A stretch of DNA of 64,000 nucleotides from Saccharibacillus deserti (GTDB lineage: Bacteria; Bacillota; Bacilli; Paenibacillales; Paenibacillaceae): positions 134,427-198,426 of the forward strand of contig NZ_JABJVN010000008.1 of NCBI RefSeq assembly GCF_013618475.1. The letters are read 5' to 3'. Positions 7,249 to 15,755 of this stretch are shown one piece after another; the stretch's first letter is position 1, and every line of letters starts with the position of its first letter. The position numbers were made by a program, and so were the translations under genes. The notes under the pieces were generated by a model. The model saw nothing but the letters and a program-made list of their open reading frames with translations. It searched no databases and had not been told where the DNA came from.

Positions 7249-9114
7249 TTATACGGCTTCTTCCGAGAATTGGCTGTTGTAAAGATCCGCATAAAATCCG
7301 CCTGCGGCCAACAGTTCTTCGTGCGTGCCCTGCTCGATCACTTCGCCCTGATTCATGACAAGAATCAAATCGGCTCCCTTAATCGTAGAGAGGCGGTGCG
7401 CAATCACGAAGCTTGTCCGGCCCTTCATCAGCTCGCCCATGGCCTGCTGGATAAAGATCTCCGTCCGGGTATCGACACTGCTGGTCGCCTCGTCCAGGAT
7501 CAGGATGCGGGGATCGGCCAGTACGGCGCGCGCAATCGTGAGCAGCTGCTTCTGTCCCTGCGAAATGTTCGAGGCTTCTTCATTCAGCACCGTGTCGTAG
7601 CCTTCCGGCAGCGTACGGATAAAGTGATCGGCTCTCGCCGCTTCCGCCGCGCGCACAATTTCGTCTTCCGTGGCGCCTTCGCGTCCATACGCGATATTCT
7701 CGCGAATCGTGCCGCCGAACAACCAGGTATCCTGAAGCACCATACCGAACAGGCCTCTCAGCTGTTTGCGGTCCATTTCGGAAGTATCCACGCCGTCGAT
7801 CTTGATCGCTCCGCCGTTCAATTCATAGAAGCGCATCAAGAGGTTGATCAGCGTCGTTTTGCCTGCACCGGTCGGTCCGACGATGGCGACGGTCTGTCCC
7901 GGAGCGGCCTGGATATTCATGTCGTTGATCAGCATCTTCTCTTCCGTGTAACCGAAACGCACATGCTCGAACTTCACTTCGCCTTTGCCGGTCAAGTGGC
8001 GTTCCAGCTTGCGGTCCGGCGTTTGTTCTTCCTCGTCCAACACCTCGAATACCCGCTCCGCCGAAGCGATCGCCGATTGGATGATGTTCGCGATGTTCGC
8101 GGTCTGCGCAATCGGCTGCGTAAACTGCCGGGCATACTGGATAAACGCCAGAATATCCCCGATGTTGATACGCCCGTTGGTCACGAAAATCCCGCCGACC
8201 ACACAGATCAAGACATAACCGATATTGCCGATGAAAGACATCAGCGGCATAATCATGCCTGAGATAAACTGGGCTTTCCAGCCCGATTCGTACAGTTCCG
8301 CATTATGACGGTCGAACTCTTTGAGAGAAGCTTCTTCGCGTCCGTAAGCCTTGACGACCCGCTGGCCGTTGTACATCTCTTCGACGTGTCCGTTCAAGTC
8401 GCCGAGCGAACGCTGCTGGCTCGCAAAATATTTCTGCGAACGTTTGGCGATCACAATGGTCACGACCAGACTGAGCGGAATGGTCAGCACCGTAATCAGC
8501 GTCATGATCGGACTGATCGTCAGCATCATAATAATGACGCCGATGATGGTCACAAGCGACGTAATGATCTGCGTCATGCTCTGCTGAAGCGTATTGCTGA
8601 TATTGTCCATGTCGTTCGTGACCCGGCTCAGTACATCGCCGTAAGGATGCTTGTCGTAGTATTTGAGCGGCAGCCGGTCCAGCTTTTCCTTGACCTCTTT
8701 GCGCAGGCTATAGGACGTGCGCTGGGCGACGCCGGCCATCACGTACTGCTGGATATAGCCGAACAGGGCGCTGAACACGTACAGGCCGGCAAGAATCATG
8801 ATGATCTGCCAGATGTAGGTGAAGTCGACCGCGGCTCCGGGAATTCCCTGCGCTTTGGCGATCACGCCTTCGCTCAGCCGGTTAACCGCTTTGGCCATCA
8901 CTTTCGGTCCCAAAATATTGAATACGGTACTGAGAATGGCCGTGATCAGCACGACCAGCAAATGGAACTTGTAAGGGGAGAGATAACGTGCAAGACGCTT
9001 GAGCGTCCCCTTGAAATTTTTCGGTTTGACAACAGGCATTCCCATGCCTCCGGGACCCATTCCCGGCGGGCCTCCACCGGGTCCCCGGTGCGGCGTTTTT
9101 TTCTGTTCACTCAT
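7249..9114 (-). CDS. ABC exporter half-transporter, consensus ATPase subunit (YfiC/TM288-like)
   Basis: Probably forms a heterodimeric multidrug-type exporter with the product of the gene just upstream. A Gly/Pro/Met-rich N-terminus of about 30 residues precedes a six-helix ABC transmembrane domain and a nucleotide-binding domain. That domain has Walker A GPTGAGKTT, signature SQGQ, Walker B ILILDEATSS with the catalytic Glu, and the switch His in AHRLST. The start at 9114 follows GGAAGGGGAAG; the open TTG at 9165 has none. It lies 63 bp after the partner gene, in an operon led by a MarR regulator. The gene order marR-yfiB-yfiC type is common in bacilli. Substrate unknown. 621 residues. Confidence 0.9.
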   Translation of the reverse strand: MSEQKKTPHRGPGGGPPGMGPGGMGMPVVKPKNFKGTLKRLARYLSPYKFHLLVVLITAILSTVFNILGPKVMAKAVNRLSEGVIAKAQGIPGAAVDFTYIWQIIMILAGLYVFSALFGYIQQYVMAGVAQRTSYSLRKEVKEKLDRLPLKYYDKHPYGDVLSRVTNDMDNISNTLQQSMTQIITSLVTIIGVIIMMLTISPIMTLITVLTIPLSLVVTIVIAKRSQKYFASQQRSLGDLNGHVEEMYNGQRVVKAYGREEASLKEFDRHNAELYESGWKAQFISGMIMPLMSFIGNIGYVLICVVGGIFVTNGRINIGDILAFIQYARQFTQPIAQTANIANIIQSAIASAERVFEVLDEEEQTPDRKLERHLTGKGEVKFEHVRFGYTEEKMLINDMNIQAAPGQTVAIVGPTGAGKTTLINLLMRFYELNGGAIKIDGVDTSEMDRKQLRGLFGMVLQDTWLFGGTIRENIAYGREGATEDEIVRAAEAARADHFIRTLPEGYDTVLNEEASNISQGQKQLLTIARAVLADPRILILDEATSSVDTRTEIFIQQAMGELMKGRTSFVIAHRLSTIKGADLILVMNQGEVIEQGTHEELLAAGGFYADLYNSQFSEEAV

Positions 9115-9177
9115 AATAGGCTTCCCCTTCCCGAAGCGATTGGAGGACCGGCGCTGGGGCTGCAAAGCTGCGTTTCA

Positions 9178-10905
9178 TCATCCCGCAATCTCCTCCGCCG
9201 ACAGCTGCGAAGAGACGATCTCCCGATACACTTCGCTGCTCTCCATCAATTCCGCATGCGTGCCGATCCCGGCAATCCGTCCCTGATCCAGCACAATGAT
9301 GCGGTCCGCGTCCATGACGGTGCTGACCCGCTGCGCGACCATCAGAACGGTCGAATCCTGCGTCTCCTGCTTGAGCGCGGCCCGAAGCTTTGCATCCGTC
9401 TTGAAATCGAGTGCCGAGAAACTGTCGTCGAAGATATAAATCTCCGGCCGGCGTACCAAGGCTCTGGCGATCGAAAGACGCTGCTTCTGTCCGCCCGACA
9501 AGTTCGATCCGCCCTGGGAAATCGGCGAATCGTAACCTTCTTCCAGCGTTTCGATGAATTCCGCCGCCTGGGCCGTCCGTGCCGCCCGGCGTACTTCTTC
9601 ATCGCTCGCCGAAGCGTGGCCGTAGCGGATATTCTCGGCTACGGTTCCCGTAAAGAGCAGCGCCTTCTGCGGCACATACCCGAGCTTCAGGCGAAGTTCG
9701 TCCTGCTTCATCTCGCGGATATCGACTCCGTCTACCCGCACGGAACCTTCCGACGCTTCGTAGAAACGCGGAATCAGACTGACCAGCGTCGATTTGCCGG
9801 AGCCGGTTCCTCCGATGATCGCCGTGACTTCGCCGGGGCCGGCTTCGAACGAAATATTTGAGAGCGCCGGTTCTTCCGCTCCGTCGTAGCTGAACGTTAC
9901 ATCGCGGAATTCAAGCCAGCCTTTTTGCCGTGAAGCGGTTGGGGAAGCGGGATCCGTAATGTCGGGAATTGCTTCCAGCACTTCGTTGACCCGTCCGGCC
10001 GATACCGAAGCCCGCGGAACCATGACGAAGATGATCGAGACCATGATCAGGGAGAACAGGATCTGCATCGCGTACTGGACGAAGGCCATCAGGTTGCCGA
10101 GCTGCATCTGGCCCGCGTCGATCCGAATACTGCCGAACCAGATGATCGCGATCGTCGAAAAGTTCAGGATCAGCATCATGGCCGGCATCATAAATGCCAT
10201 GATCTTATTGACGCGAATCGCGGTATCTCTCAGATCGCCGCTTGCGTCGTCGAAGCGTTCGCGCTCGCTGTTCTCGCGGCCGAACGCCCGGATGACCCGG
10301 ATACCCGTCAGATTCTCGCGCAGCACGAGGTTGAGTCGGTCGATCTTCTTCTGCATCGCTTTGAACAGCGGCAGCGCGCTGCGGCCGATCAGCAGAATCA
10401 GCAGGGCCAGCACCGGAATGACGACTACCAGGACGAGAGAAAGCTTGGCGTCTTTGGAGACGGCCATGATAATGCCGCCGATCATCATCATCGGAGCCAT
10501 AGCCATCATGCGCAGCATCATGGTCAGGACCTGCTGAATCTGCGTAATATCGTTGGTCGTACGCGTGATCAGCGACGCCGTACCGAACTGGTCGAACTCT
10601 TTGAGCGTAAAGCGCTGCGCGTGCGAGAATACCCGGCTGCGCAGATCGCGGCCGAAGCCCAGCGAGACTTTGGCGGACAGATAACTCGCCGCGATCGAAC
10701 AGACCATCCCGATCATCGCCACTCCGAGCATCAACCCGCCGATTTTCCAGATGTACGGAATATCGCCGTTCGAAATGCCTTTGTCGACGATATCCGCCAT
10801 CAGCGTCGGCAGATACAGTTCCGACAGGGCCTGCACGAGAACCATGAACAGGACCAGAACGACGCCGACCCGGTAAGGCTTCAGCATGCGAAACAATTTC
10901 ATCAT
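9178..10905 (-). CDS. ABC exporter half-transporter, degenerate-site subunit (YfiB/TM287-like)
   Basis: A 575-residue six-helix transmembrane domain fused to an ABC ATPase. Motifs are Walker A GGTGSGKST, signature LSGGQ and Walker B IYIFDDSFSALD. The catalytic Glu after the Walker B Asp is Asp, and the switch position reads AQRVST with Gln instead of His. This is the asymmetric pattern of heterodimeric exporters such as TM287/288, where one ATP site is non-hydrolytic. The ATG overlaps the stop of the MarR gene as ATGA and follows AAAGGAGAG, which implies translational coupling. It would pair with the downstream consensus subunit. Confidence 0.92.
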   Translation of the reverse strand: MMKLFRMLKPYRVGVVLVLFMVLVQALSELYLPTLMADIVDKGISNGDIPYIWKIGGLMLGVAMIGMVCSIAASYLSAKVSLGFGRDLRSRVFSHAQRFTLKEFDQFGTASLITRTTNDITQIQQVLTMMLRMMAMAPMMMIGGIIMAVSKDAKLSLVLVVVIPVLALLILLIGRSALPLFKAMQKKIDRLNLVLRENLTGIRVIRAFGRENSERERFDDASGDLRDTAIRVNKIMAFMMPAMMLILNFSTIAIIWFGSIRIDAGQMQLGNLMAFVQYAMQILFSLIMVSIIFVMVPRASVSAGRVNEVLEAIPDITDPASPTASRQKGWLEFRDVTFSYDGAEEPALSNISFEAGPGEVTAIIGGTGSGKSTLVSLIPRFYEASEGSVRVDGVDIREMKQDELRLKLGYVPQKALLFTGTVAENIRYGHASASDEEVRRAARTAQAAEFIETLEEGYDSPISQGGSNLSGGQKQRLSIARALVRRPEIYIFDDSFSALDFKTDAKLRAALKQETQDSTVLMVAQRVSTVMDADRIIVLDQGRIAGIGTHAELMESSEVYREIVSSQLSAEEIAG

Positions 10906-11417
10906 AACGGTCTCTCTCCTTTATCGTCGGACGCACAAGCGCCCTTCTCTTGCCCGGGTTCTTCGTTCTCGCGCTCGGCGAAATAATCGTGAGTCCGGTT
11001 CAGCAGCTGAACCAGAAGCCGGGTATCTTTTTCTCCCAGATAATCCGTCAATCCGCCGACCATCGATTCCATCTCGCAGATAAAGGAATCGGTAACCCGC
11101 ACGCCTTCGTCCGTCAGCGAAATCCGCACGGCCCGCCGGTCCGACGGATCGGAACCGCGCAGCACAAGGCCGTCCGCTTCCAGACCCTTGATCAGCTGCG
11201 TTACGGTCGGCGACGCCACATCCAGAATACGGCTGATTTCCGATACCATGATGCCCGGCTCGCCATGATCGACGCGGCTGCGCAGAACCATCAGCAGCAT
11301 ACCTTCGCTCTGTTTGCGGCCGGCCATCGGTCCGGAATGCTTTTTCTTGCCCCTGTGCTGGAACTTGCGGATCGTAATCATCAGTTCGCGGGCCAGGGGG
11401 CTTATACGGGATTCCAT
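10902..11417 (-). CDS. MarR-family transcriptional regulator of the ABC exporter operon
   Basis: A 171-residue winged-helix protein. The region at residues 57-100 (VSEISRILDVASPTVTQLIKGLEADGLVLRGSDPSDRR, shown here in part as SDPSDRRAVRI) carries the MarR recognition helix and the conserved DxRS/T-like wing. It heads the operon and overlaps the first exporter gene by 4 bp, so it most likely represses its own operon in response to an exporter substrate. The ATG follows AAAGGAG. Operator-like inverted repeats lie 70-110 bp upstream. The ligand cannot be inferred. Confidence 0.88.
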   Translation of the reverse strand: MESRISPLARELMITIRKFQHRGKKKHSGPMAGRKQSEGMLLMVLRSRVDHGEPGIMVSEISRILDVASPTVTQLIKGLEADGLVLRGSDPSDRRAVRISLTDEGVRVTDSFICEMESMVGGLTDYLGEKDTRLLVQLLNRTHDYFAERENEEPGQEKGACASDDKGERPL

Positions 11418-11487
11418 TTCGCTGCTCCTTTCTGTTTTCCGTTATCGGAATAGGGATACGTTCTGAAAAAGAAAATCTACTTAGGTC

Positions 11488-11524
11488 GGCTAATATTTAG
11501 CCTGCCTATTTATTAGCCAACTAA
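11488..11524 (-). promoter_or_regulatory. Probable MarR operator and promoter region
   Basis: GGCTAA-N3-TTAGCC (11488-11502) is a perfect inverted repeat, and TTAG-N4-CTAA (11513-11524) is a second related one. Both lie in the AT-rich stretch before the marR gene. Two TTAGCC-containing sites suggest two repressor dimers; the promoter hexamers are not clear. Confidence 0.55.
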
Positions 11525-11559
11525 TTGTATGCCCGGAAAAGGCGAATGTCAACTTTGAT

Positions 11560-11582
11560 CGAAAGACCCTCATACGAGGGCC
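11560..11582 (-). terminator. Weak hairpin overlapping the stop of the MerR gene
   Basis: CCCTC-N4-GAGGG followed by UCUUUC on the minus strand. The stem is only 5 bp and overlaps the stop codon. Confidence 0.35.
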
Positions 11583-12289
11583 TCGGTGATGTAGGCGTAC
11601 AGATCGGCGTCCAGTCCGAATTGAAGCGAAAATTCCGGATTCTCGGAATGGAAACGTTCGGCATTTTCTCGCATATGGGGATCGTCCCCGCCAAAAGCAA
11701 ACGCAATTTCGCGCCACTGCGCTGCCAGCTGCCGCACCGCTGCGGAATCCGCAGGAGTCCCTTTCTCCATTTCGACCCGCAGCATGCGCACGATATGGGC
11801 AAAACGTTCCGCAGCCGAATCGAGTGAAGCGGAATCGCTGCTTTTGTAATAGCTGCGCATGCCCCGAAGCTGACTTTTCGTAAAATATTCATCCCGCCCC
11901 GCTTTCATCGCTCCCAGCAGCACGGTCAATTCTTCGACGCTCATCGCCTGCCGGGATTGGACGGTCCGCAGCGCTTCTTCCAACTCCCGAAGCAGACGGT
12001 TTTTGGATTTCAGCTCTTCTCTGAGCCGCGCAATCTGCATGCCGATCGCCTCCGCCGTCCGATCCTGTTCTCCGCCCAGGATCCGGCGAATATCTTCGAG
12101 CGCAAGCCCCGCCGACTTGAGCGACAAGATGCGTTGAAGCCGGGAGAGGTCTTCCGGCGTGTACAATCGGTGCCCCGAAGCCGTATGCGCCGACGGAGAA
12201 AACAACCCGATCCCGTCATAATAGCGCAGCGTTCTGAGCGTCAACCCGGTCAATGCGGACAGCTCTCCGGTCTTCCAATAGTTCTGCAT
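11570..12289 (-). CDS. MerR-family regulator with TipAS effector domain
   Basis: A 239-residue activator of the TipAL/Mta type. Residues 5-75 form the MerR winged helix with the hallmark TLRYYDGIGLF-type segment and the wing sequence GHRLYTPEDL. A helical linker (residues 75-120) leads to a TipAS-type domain with the family start EYFTKSQL. Mta-type proteins bind amphiphilic antibiotics and switch on efflux genes. The ATG at 12289 follows GGAGGAGG; the frame stays open upstream but without a start signal. It lies 44 bp after the Hsp33 gene on the same strand and may be co-transcribed with it. Targets are unknown. Confidence 0.87.
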   Translation of the reverse strand: MQNYWKTGELSALTGLTLRTLRYYDGIGLFSPSAHTASGHRLYTPEDLSRLQRILSLKSAGLALEDIRRILGGEQDRTAEAIGMQIARLREELKSKNRLLRELEEALRTVQSRQAMSVEELTVLLGAMKAGRDEYFTKSQLRGMRSYYKSSDSASLDSAAERFAHIVRMLRVEMEKGTPADSAAVRQLAAQWREIAFAFGGDDPHMRENAERFHSENPEFSLQFGLDADLYAYITEALV

Positions 12290-12333
12290 AGGCTGTTCCT
12301 CCTCCGAATCGGCTTGGTGCATACCGCGGCCGT

Positions 12334-13092
12334 TCAAACTTCGTAACGTCTGCCGCACACGCGGCATATCGCTTCCGACGGCGAATCGCCGGACTGGCCG
12401 CCGGTCCACGCAGCCATTCCCGCAAGCATCTCGCGCGAACAGTAACAATGCAGGCGAACCGGACGTTCTCCCAATCGCCGCATGCCGGATACCCACTCGT
12501 GATCATGCCAGGATTCTTCACTGCGCAGACTGCGGCGCAGCTGCGCCATCAAGCTTGCAGGCGCTCCCGGCAGAGGTTGGACGAATAGGGCTTCCGACGA
12601 TACGCAGACGCCGTCCCTTATATCGGTCCGGGTACGCAGGCAGGTATCGATCTGCTCGCTCTGCCGGAAATAGTGTTCCAGATTCAGATCCATTCTGTCA
12701 TAGGGCAGATCCGTAATGCCCGTAAATTGGCGGGTTCCCGAAGCCCGGATGCAGCGAATACTCCCTTCGGAAACCGCGGCAGATTCTTCCGAGAGATACG
12801 CCCTCACGTTCCCTTCGGCATCCGCATCGACAAAGATCCGGCTGCGAAGTTCTTTCGAAACCATTTTGAACGTGAGCCGCTGTGTATCTTTGAGAGTGCC
12901 CGTCAGTAAGCAAAGCGTCGAGAAACTTTGCGCCAATGCCGCGGCAAGAAACGGTGTCTTCTGCCCGCTGCGGACCAACAGTCGGCGTACCAGCTTCGTA
13001 TTGTCGATATGGAAGATGCGCACTCGATTGTCTGCGTCGATTCCCTGTACAAGCCGATCTTCCTCCGAATGTTCAAACCCGAATGGCTGCAT
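12334..13092 (-). CDS. hslO: Hsp33 family redox-regulated chaperone
   Basis: A cytoplasmic holdase that is activated when its zinc-binding cysteines are oxidised. The C-terminus has CYC and CRVC, matching the CxC...CxxC zinc site. The N-terminal 200 residues match the Hsp33 fold (segments FLAAALAQSFSTLCLLTGTLKD and SGTRQFTGI). At 252 residues it is shorter than the usual 290, mainly by missing loops, so it may be a divergent paralogue rather than the only Hsp33. The ATG at 13092 follows AAGGAAGGGG. It is the first gene of a likely two-gene unit with the MerR regulator. Confidence 0.8.
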   Translation of the reverse strand: MQPFGFEHSEEDRLVQGIDADNRVRIFHIDNTKLVRRLLVRSGQKTPFLAAALAQSFSTLCLLTGTLKDTQRLTFKMVSKELRSRIFVDADAEGNVRAYLSEESAAVSEGSIRCIRASGTRQFTGITDLPYDRMDLNLEHYFRQSEQIDTCLRTRTDIRDGVCVSSEALFVQPLPGAPASLMAQLRRSLRSEESWHDHEWVSGMRRLGERPVRLHCYCSREMLAGMAAWTGGQSGDSPSEAICRVCGRRYEV

Positions 13093-13165
13093 GACCCTCT
13101 CCCCTTCCTTACCCCTACTATAAAACATGACGTTACGTCAGGTTCAACCCCGAATTTTCGTACGC

Positions 13166-13204
13166 CAAAAAAACCTTCACCGGATTGGCGAAGGTTTCTT
13201 TTTT
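13166..13204. terminator. Bidirectional terminator downstream of the helicase gene
   Basis: AAACCTTC and GAAGGTTT pair around an 11-base loop, with seven U residues on the minus-strand transcript and six on the plus strand. It ends the helicase transcript just after its stop. Confidence 0.88.
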
Positions 13205-13216
13205 CGTCGGGCCGCG

Positions 13217-15511
13217 TTATTTCGTTCCCCATTCTTCCGGCAGCAGCGAGCGGTAAGGTTCCTGCAAAAAGCGGTCGTCCGCCAGAATCAGCACGCCCCG
13301 GTCTTCCTCGGTTCGGATCAGACGGCCTCCCGCCTGCTGGACTTTGTTCATGCCGGGGTAGACGTAAGCGTAGTTGAAGCCGTTGCGGCCCCGATCGTTG
13401 TAGTAATCCCGAATGATATCGCGCTCCAGCCCGATCTGCGGCAGGCCTACCCCGATCACGGCCACGCCTGTCAGCCGGTCGCCGGCCAGGTCGATCCCTT
13501 CGGAGAAAACGCCGCCCATGACGGCGAAACCGACCAGCGTCTTCTCCCGATCCGCCGAGAACGCGTCGAGGAACCCCGTGCGCGCAAGTTCGGACATGCC
13601 CGCATCCTGTCCGAGAATCTCGATCTTTCCGGGGTCGATCCGCGTCTCGAACGCCTGACGGATCTCCTGCAAATAAGCGTACGACGGGAAAAAGAACAGG
13701 TAGTTGCCCGGGCGCTTGTTCACCGTGTCGGCCAGCGCCCCCGCCAGCGCATCCCGTGTCCGCTCGCGGTCGCGAAAGCGCGTAGAGAACGGCAGCACCG
13801 TGACGTCGAGCTGCTCGGGACTGAACGGCGACGGAATCGACAGCGTATAATCGTCTTCGGCAGAGCCAAGCATCTCCCGGTAAAAACCGAGGGGGGTTAG
13901 AGTCGCCGAGAAATAGACGGCGGAGCGGTAGTTTTTGGATGACTGCAGCAGCTGCTGCGACGGATCGAGACAGAACATCTTCATCCGTACTTCGCTGCCG
14001 TCCGTCTCCACGTAAGTCACGTATTGATCGCCGTACAGCCGCCCGACCCGCAGAAAAGCCTGCGCGGAGAAATAGGCTTCCAGCAGTTCTTCTTCGGATT
14101 CGCTGCCATGTACGGTCACAAGTGCGTGCTCCGCCTGTTCCACAAACGGCTCCAGCAGCTTGAACATGACCTCCGGCGCCTCGCTGCCGACGAAACGTCC
14201 CGCTTCTCCGGCCTGTTTGCGCAGCAGAATCAAATACGCGTTGACGCGGTCGGCCGCGCCGCGCACGCCTTCATGCACCTCTTTGTAGCCCCGCTTGATC
14301 GCGAGAAAAGCCGACTTCAGCAGTTCGGCGGAGAACATTTCGCGGCCGCGTTCGACCAGGTTGTGCGCTTCGTCGACGAGCAGCATCGATTTGCCGCGCT
14401 GTTCGTCGGACAGCCGCTTGAACGCGATACGCGGATCGAAGACGTAATTGTAATCGCAGACCACGACGTCCGCCGCGTAGGCGGCATCAAGCGAGAACTC
14501 GAACGGACAGACCGTATGTTTGCGCGCGTACTGTTCCAGGACCTCGCGGGTTATTCTCGTTTCGTGTTCGAACAGATCCATGAGGGCATCGTTCACCCGG
14601 TCGTAATAGCCGATTGCGAACCGGCACTGGCCGCCCGCGCAGTCTTCTTCTTCCTTGAAACAGACTTTGTCTTTGGCGGTAATCGTGATGGAACTGAGAT
14701 AGGCGCCGCTGCGTTCCAGCAGGCCCAACGCTTCCTCCGCCCCGGCCCGCGTAGTCGTCTTGGCGGTCAGGTAATAGATGCGGCCGACCAGTCCCTCTCC
14801 GATCGCTTTGATTGCGGGAAACAGGGTCGAGATCGTCTTGCCCGTGCCGGTCGGTGCCCGCGCGAGCAGGTTTTTCCCTTCGCGTACGGTTTTGAATACC
14901 GCTCCGGCGAACAGACGCTGTCCTTCCCGGTAGCGGCCGAACGGGAAGGGGAGTGCCGAGGCCGCGGCGTTCCGCTTTTCTTCGCGCTTCTTGAGCAGCA
15001 GCGCATACGGCGCGTAACGTTCCGCCACCTCCTGCACGAATGCGGTCAGTTCTTCGGCCGTCTGCACAACTTCCCGTACGCTGCGCTCGCCGCCCGGTTT
15101 GTGCACATAGGTCAGCCGCACGCCGACCCGGTCCAGCTTCAGATCCAGCATCAGCATATAGGCATAGAATTTGGCCTGCGCCCAATGGACCTCGTGTCCG
15201 GATTCGATCTGGTCCGCCGTTTCCGACGTCGATTTGATCTCGTCGATCGTATACGAACCGTCCTTGTTCTGCAGCAGACCGTCGCAGCGGCCTTCCACCT
15301 GGACGATCAGTTCGCCTTCGGCGCAGGTCAGTTCCGTTTTCAAAAACACTTCCTTGCGGTCGTTCTCTCCATAATTTTCCTGGACTTCGCGGTGAATACG
15401 GGTTCCTTCCTGCAGCGCACTGCCGCCGAAGCGGGTGCCGGATTCCAGACTGCCGCTGCGGAACACGTACTCGACCAGCGGACGAACCGATGTTTTGACC
15501 TGATAAGCCAT
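13217..15511 (-). CDS. Rad3/DinG-type superfamily 2 DNA helicase with N-terminal Cas4-like nuclease domain
   Basis: Residues 1-190 form a PD-(D/E)xK (RecB/Cas4-like) domain: VEGRCDGLL and YTIDEIKST supply the D...D-E-x-K residues. The remainder is an XPD/Rad3 helicase with Walker A RAPTGTGKT, Walker B LLVDEAHNL, and four cysteines between them (VCFKEEEDC, GGQC, TVCPF) placed like the iron-sulfur cluster of this family. It should load on single-stranded DNA, unwind 5'-3' and possibly cut, in repair. The ATG at 15511 follows AAAGGAGG. 764 residues. No CRISPR or cas genes are nearby, so a CRISPR role is not supported. Confidence 0.88.
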   Translation of the reverse strand: MAYQVKTSVRPLVEYVFRSGSLESGTRFGGSALQEGTRIHREVQENYGENDRKEVFLKTELTCAEGELIVQVEGRCDGLLQNKDGSYTIDEIKSTSETADQIESGHEVHWAQAKFYAYMLMLDLKLDRVGVRLTYVHKPGGERSVREVVQTAEELTAFVQEVAERYAPYALLLKKREEKRNAAASALPFPFGRYREGQRLFAGAVFKTVREGKNLLARAPTGTGKTISTLFPAIKAIGEGLVGRIYYLTAKTTTRAGAEEALGLLERSGAYLSSITITAKDKVCFKEEEDCAGGQCRFAIGYYDRVNDALMDLFEHETRITREVLEQYARKHTVCPFEFSLDAAYAADVVVCDYNYVFDPRIAFKRLSDEQRGKSMLLVDEAHNLVERGREMFSAELLKSAFLAIKRGYKEVHEGVRGAADRVNAYLILLRKQAGEAGRFVGSEAPEVMFKLLEPFVEQAEHALVTVHGSESEEELLEAYFSAQAFLRVGRLYGDQYVTYVETDGSEVRMKMFCLDPSQQLLQSSKNYRSAVYFSATLTPLGFYREMLGSAEDDYTLSIPSPFSPEQLDVTVLPFSTRFRDRERTRDALAGALADTVNKRPGNYLFFFPSYAYLQEIRQAFETRIDPGKIEILGQDAGMSELARTGFLDAFSADREKTLVGFAVMGGVFSEGIDLAGDRLTGVAVIGVGLPQIGLERDIIRDYYNDRGRNGFNYAYVYPGMNKVQQAGGRLIRTEEDRGVLILADDRFLQEPYRSLLPEEWGTK

Positions 15512-15601
15512 CCGGATTCCTCCTTTCCGTGAAACAAATCGCCGGTTGGGACGACTTTCTTTTTTTTTGGACAATGGGGCAGACGAAACAGCGGCTGCGC
15601 G

Positions 15602-15620
15602 CGTCTATCCATTATAGACG
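15602..15620 (-). promoter_or_regulatory. -10 box with overlapping palindrome before the helicase gene
   Basis: A perfect TATAAT on the minus strand lies within the inverted repeat CGTCTAT-N5-ATAGACG. The -35 is weak. The palindrome covering the -10 may be a repressor site. Confidence 0.45.
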
Positions 15621-15652
15621 AACGGCTGCGCAAGTTCAGCCGGTCCTCGATG

Positions 15653-15690
15653 GCGCAAAAAAGCGGCTTTCGCAAAAAGCGAAAACCGCC
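15653..15690 (-). terminator. Rho-independent terminator of the NlpC/P60 gene
   Basis: GCGGTTTTCGC pairs with GCGAAAGCCGC (11-bp stem, one G-U) around five U residues, followed by six U residues on the minus-strand transcript. Confidence 0.88.
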
Positions 15691-15755
15691 GATTTCGTGA
15701 AGGAAACCGCTTGGGGCATCCGGGCGCGAGAATCCGCTTCCCGGTGCCGTGCCGT

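Noticed and set aside
13217-15511. CasDinG-like type IV CRISPR helicase
   Set aside because: No other cas genes or arrays are in the window, and such nuclease-helicase proteins are ordinary chromosomal genes in this group.
15620-15637. LexA-like box (GAAC...GTTC) before the helicase gene
   Set aside because: The half sites are 10 bp apart, whereas the Bacillus LexA box has 4 bp.
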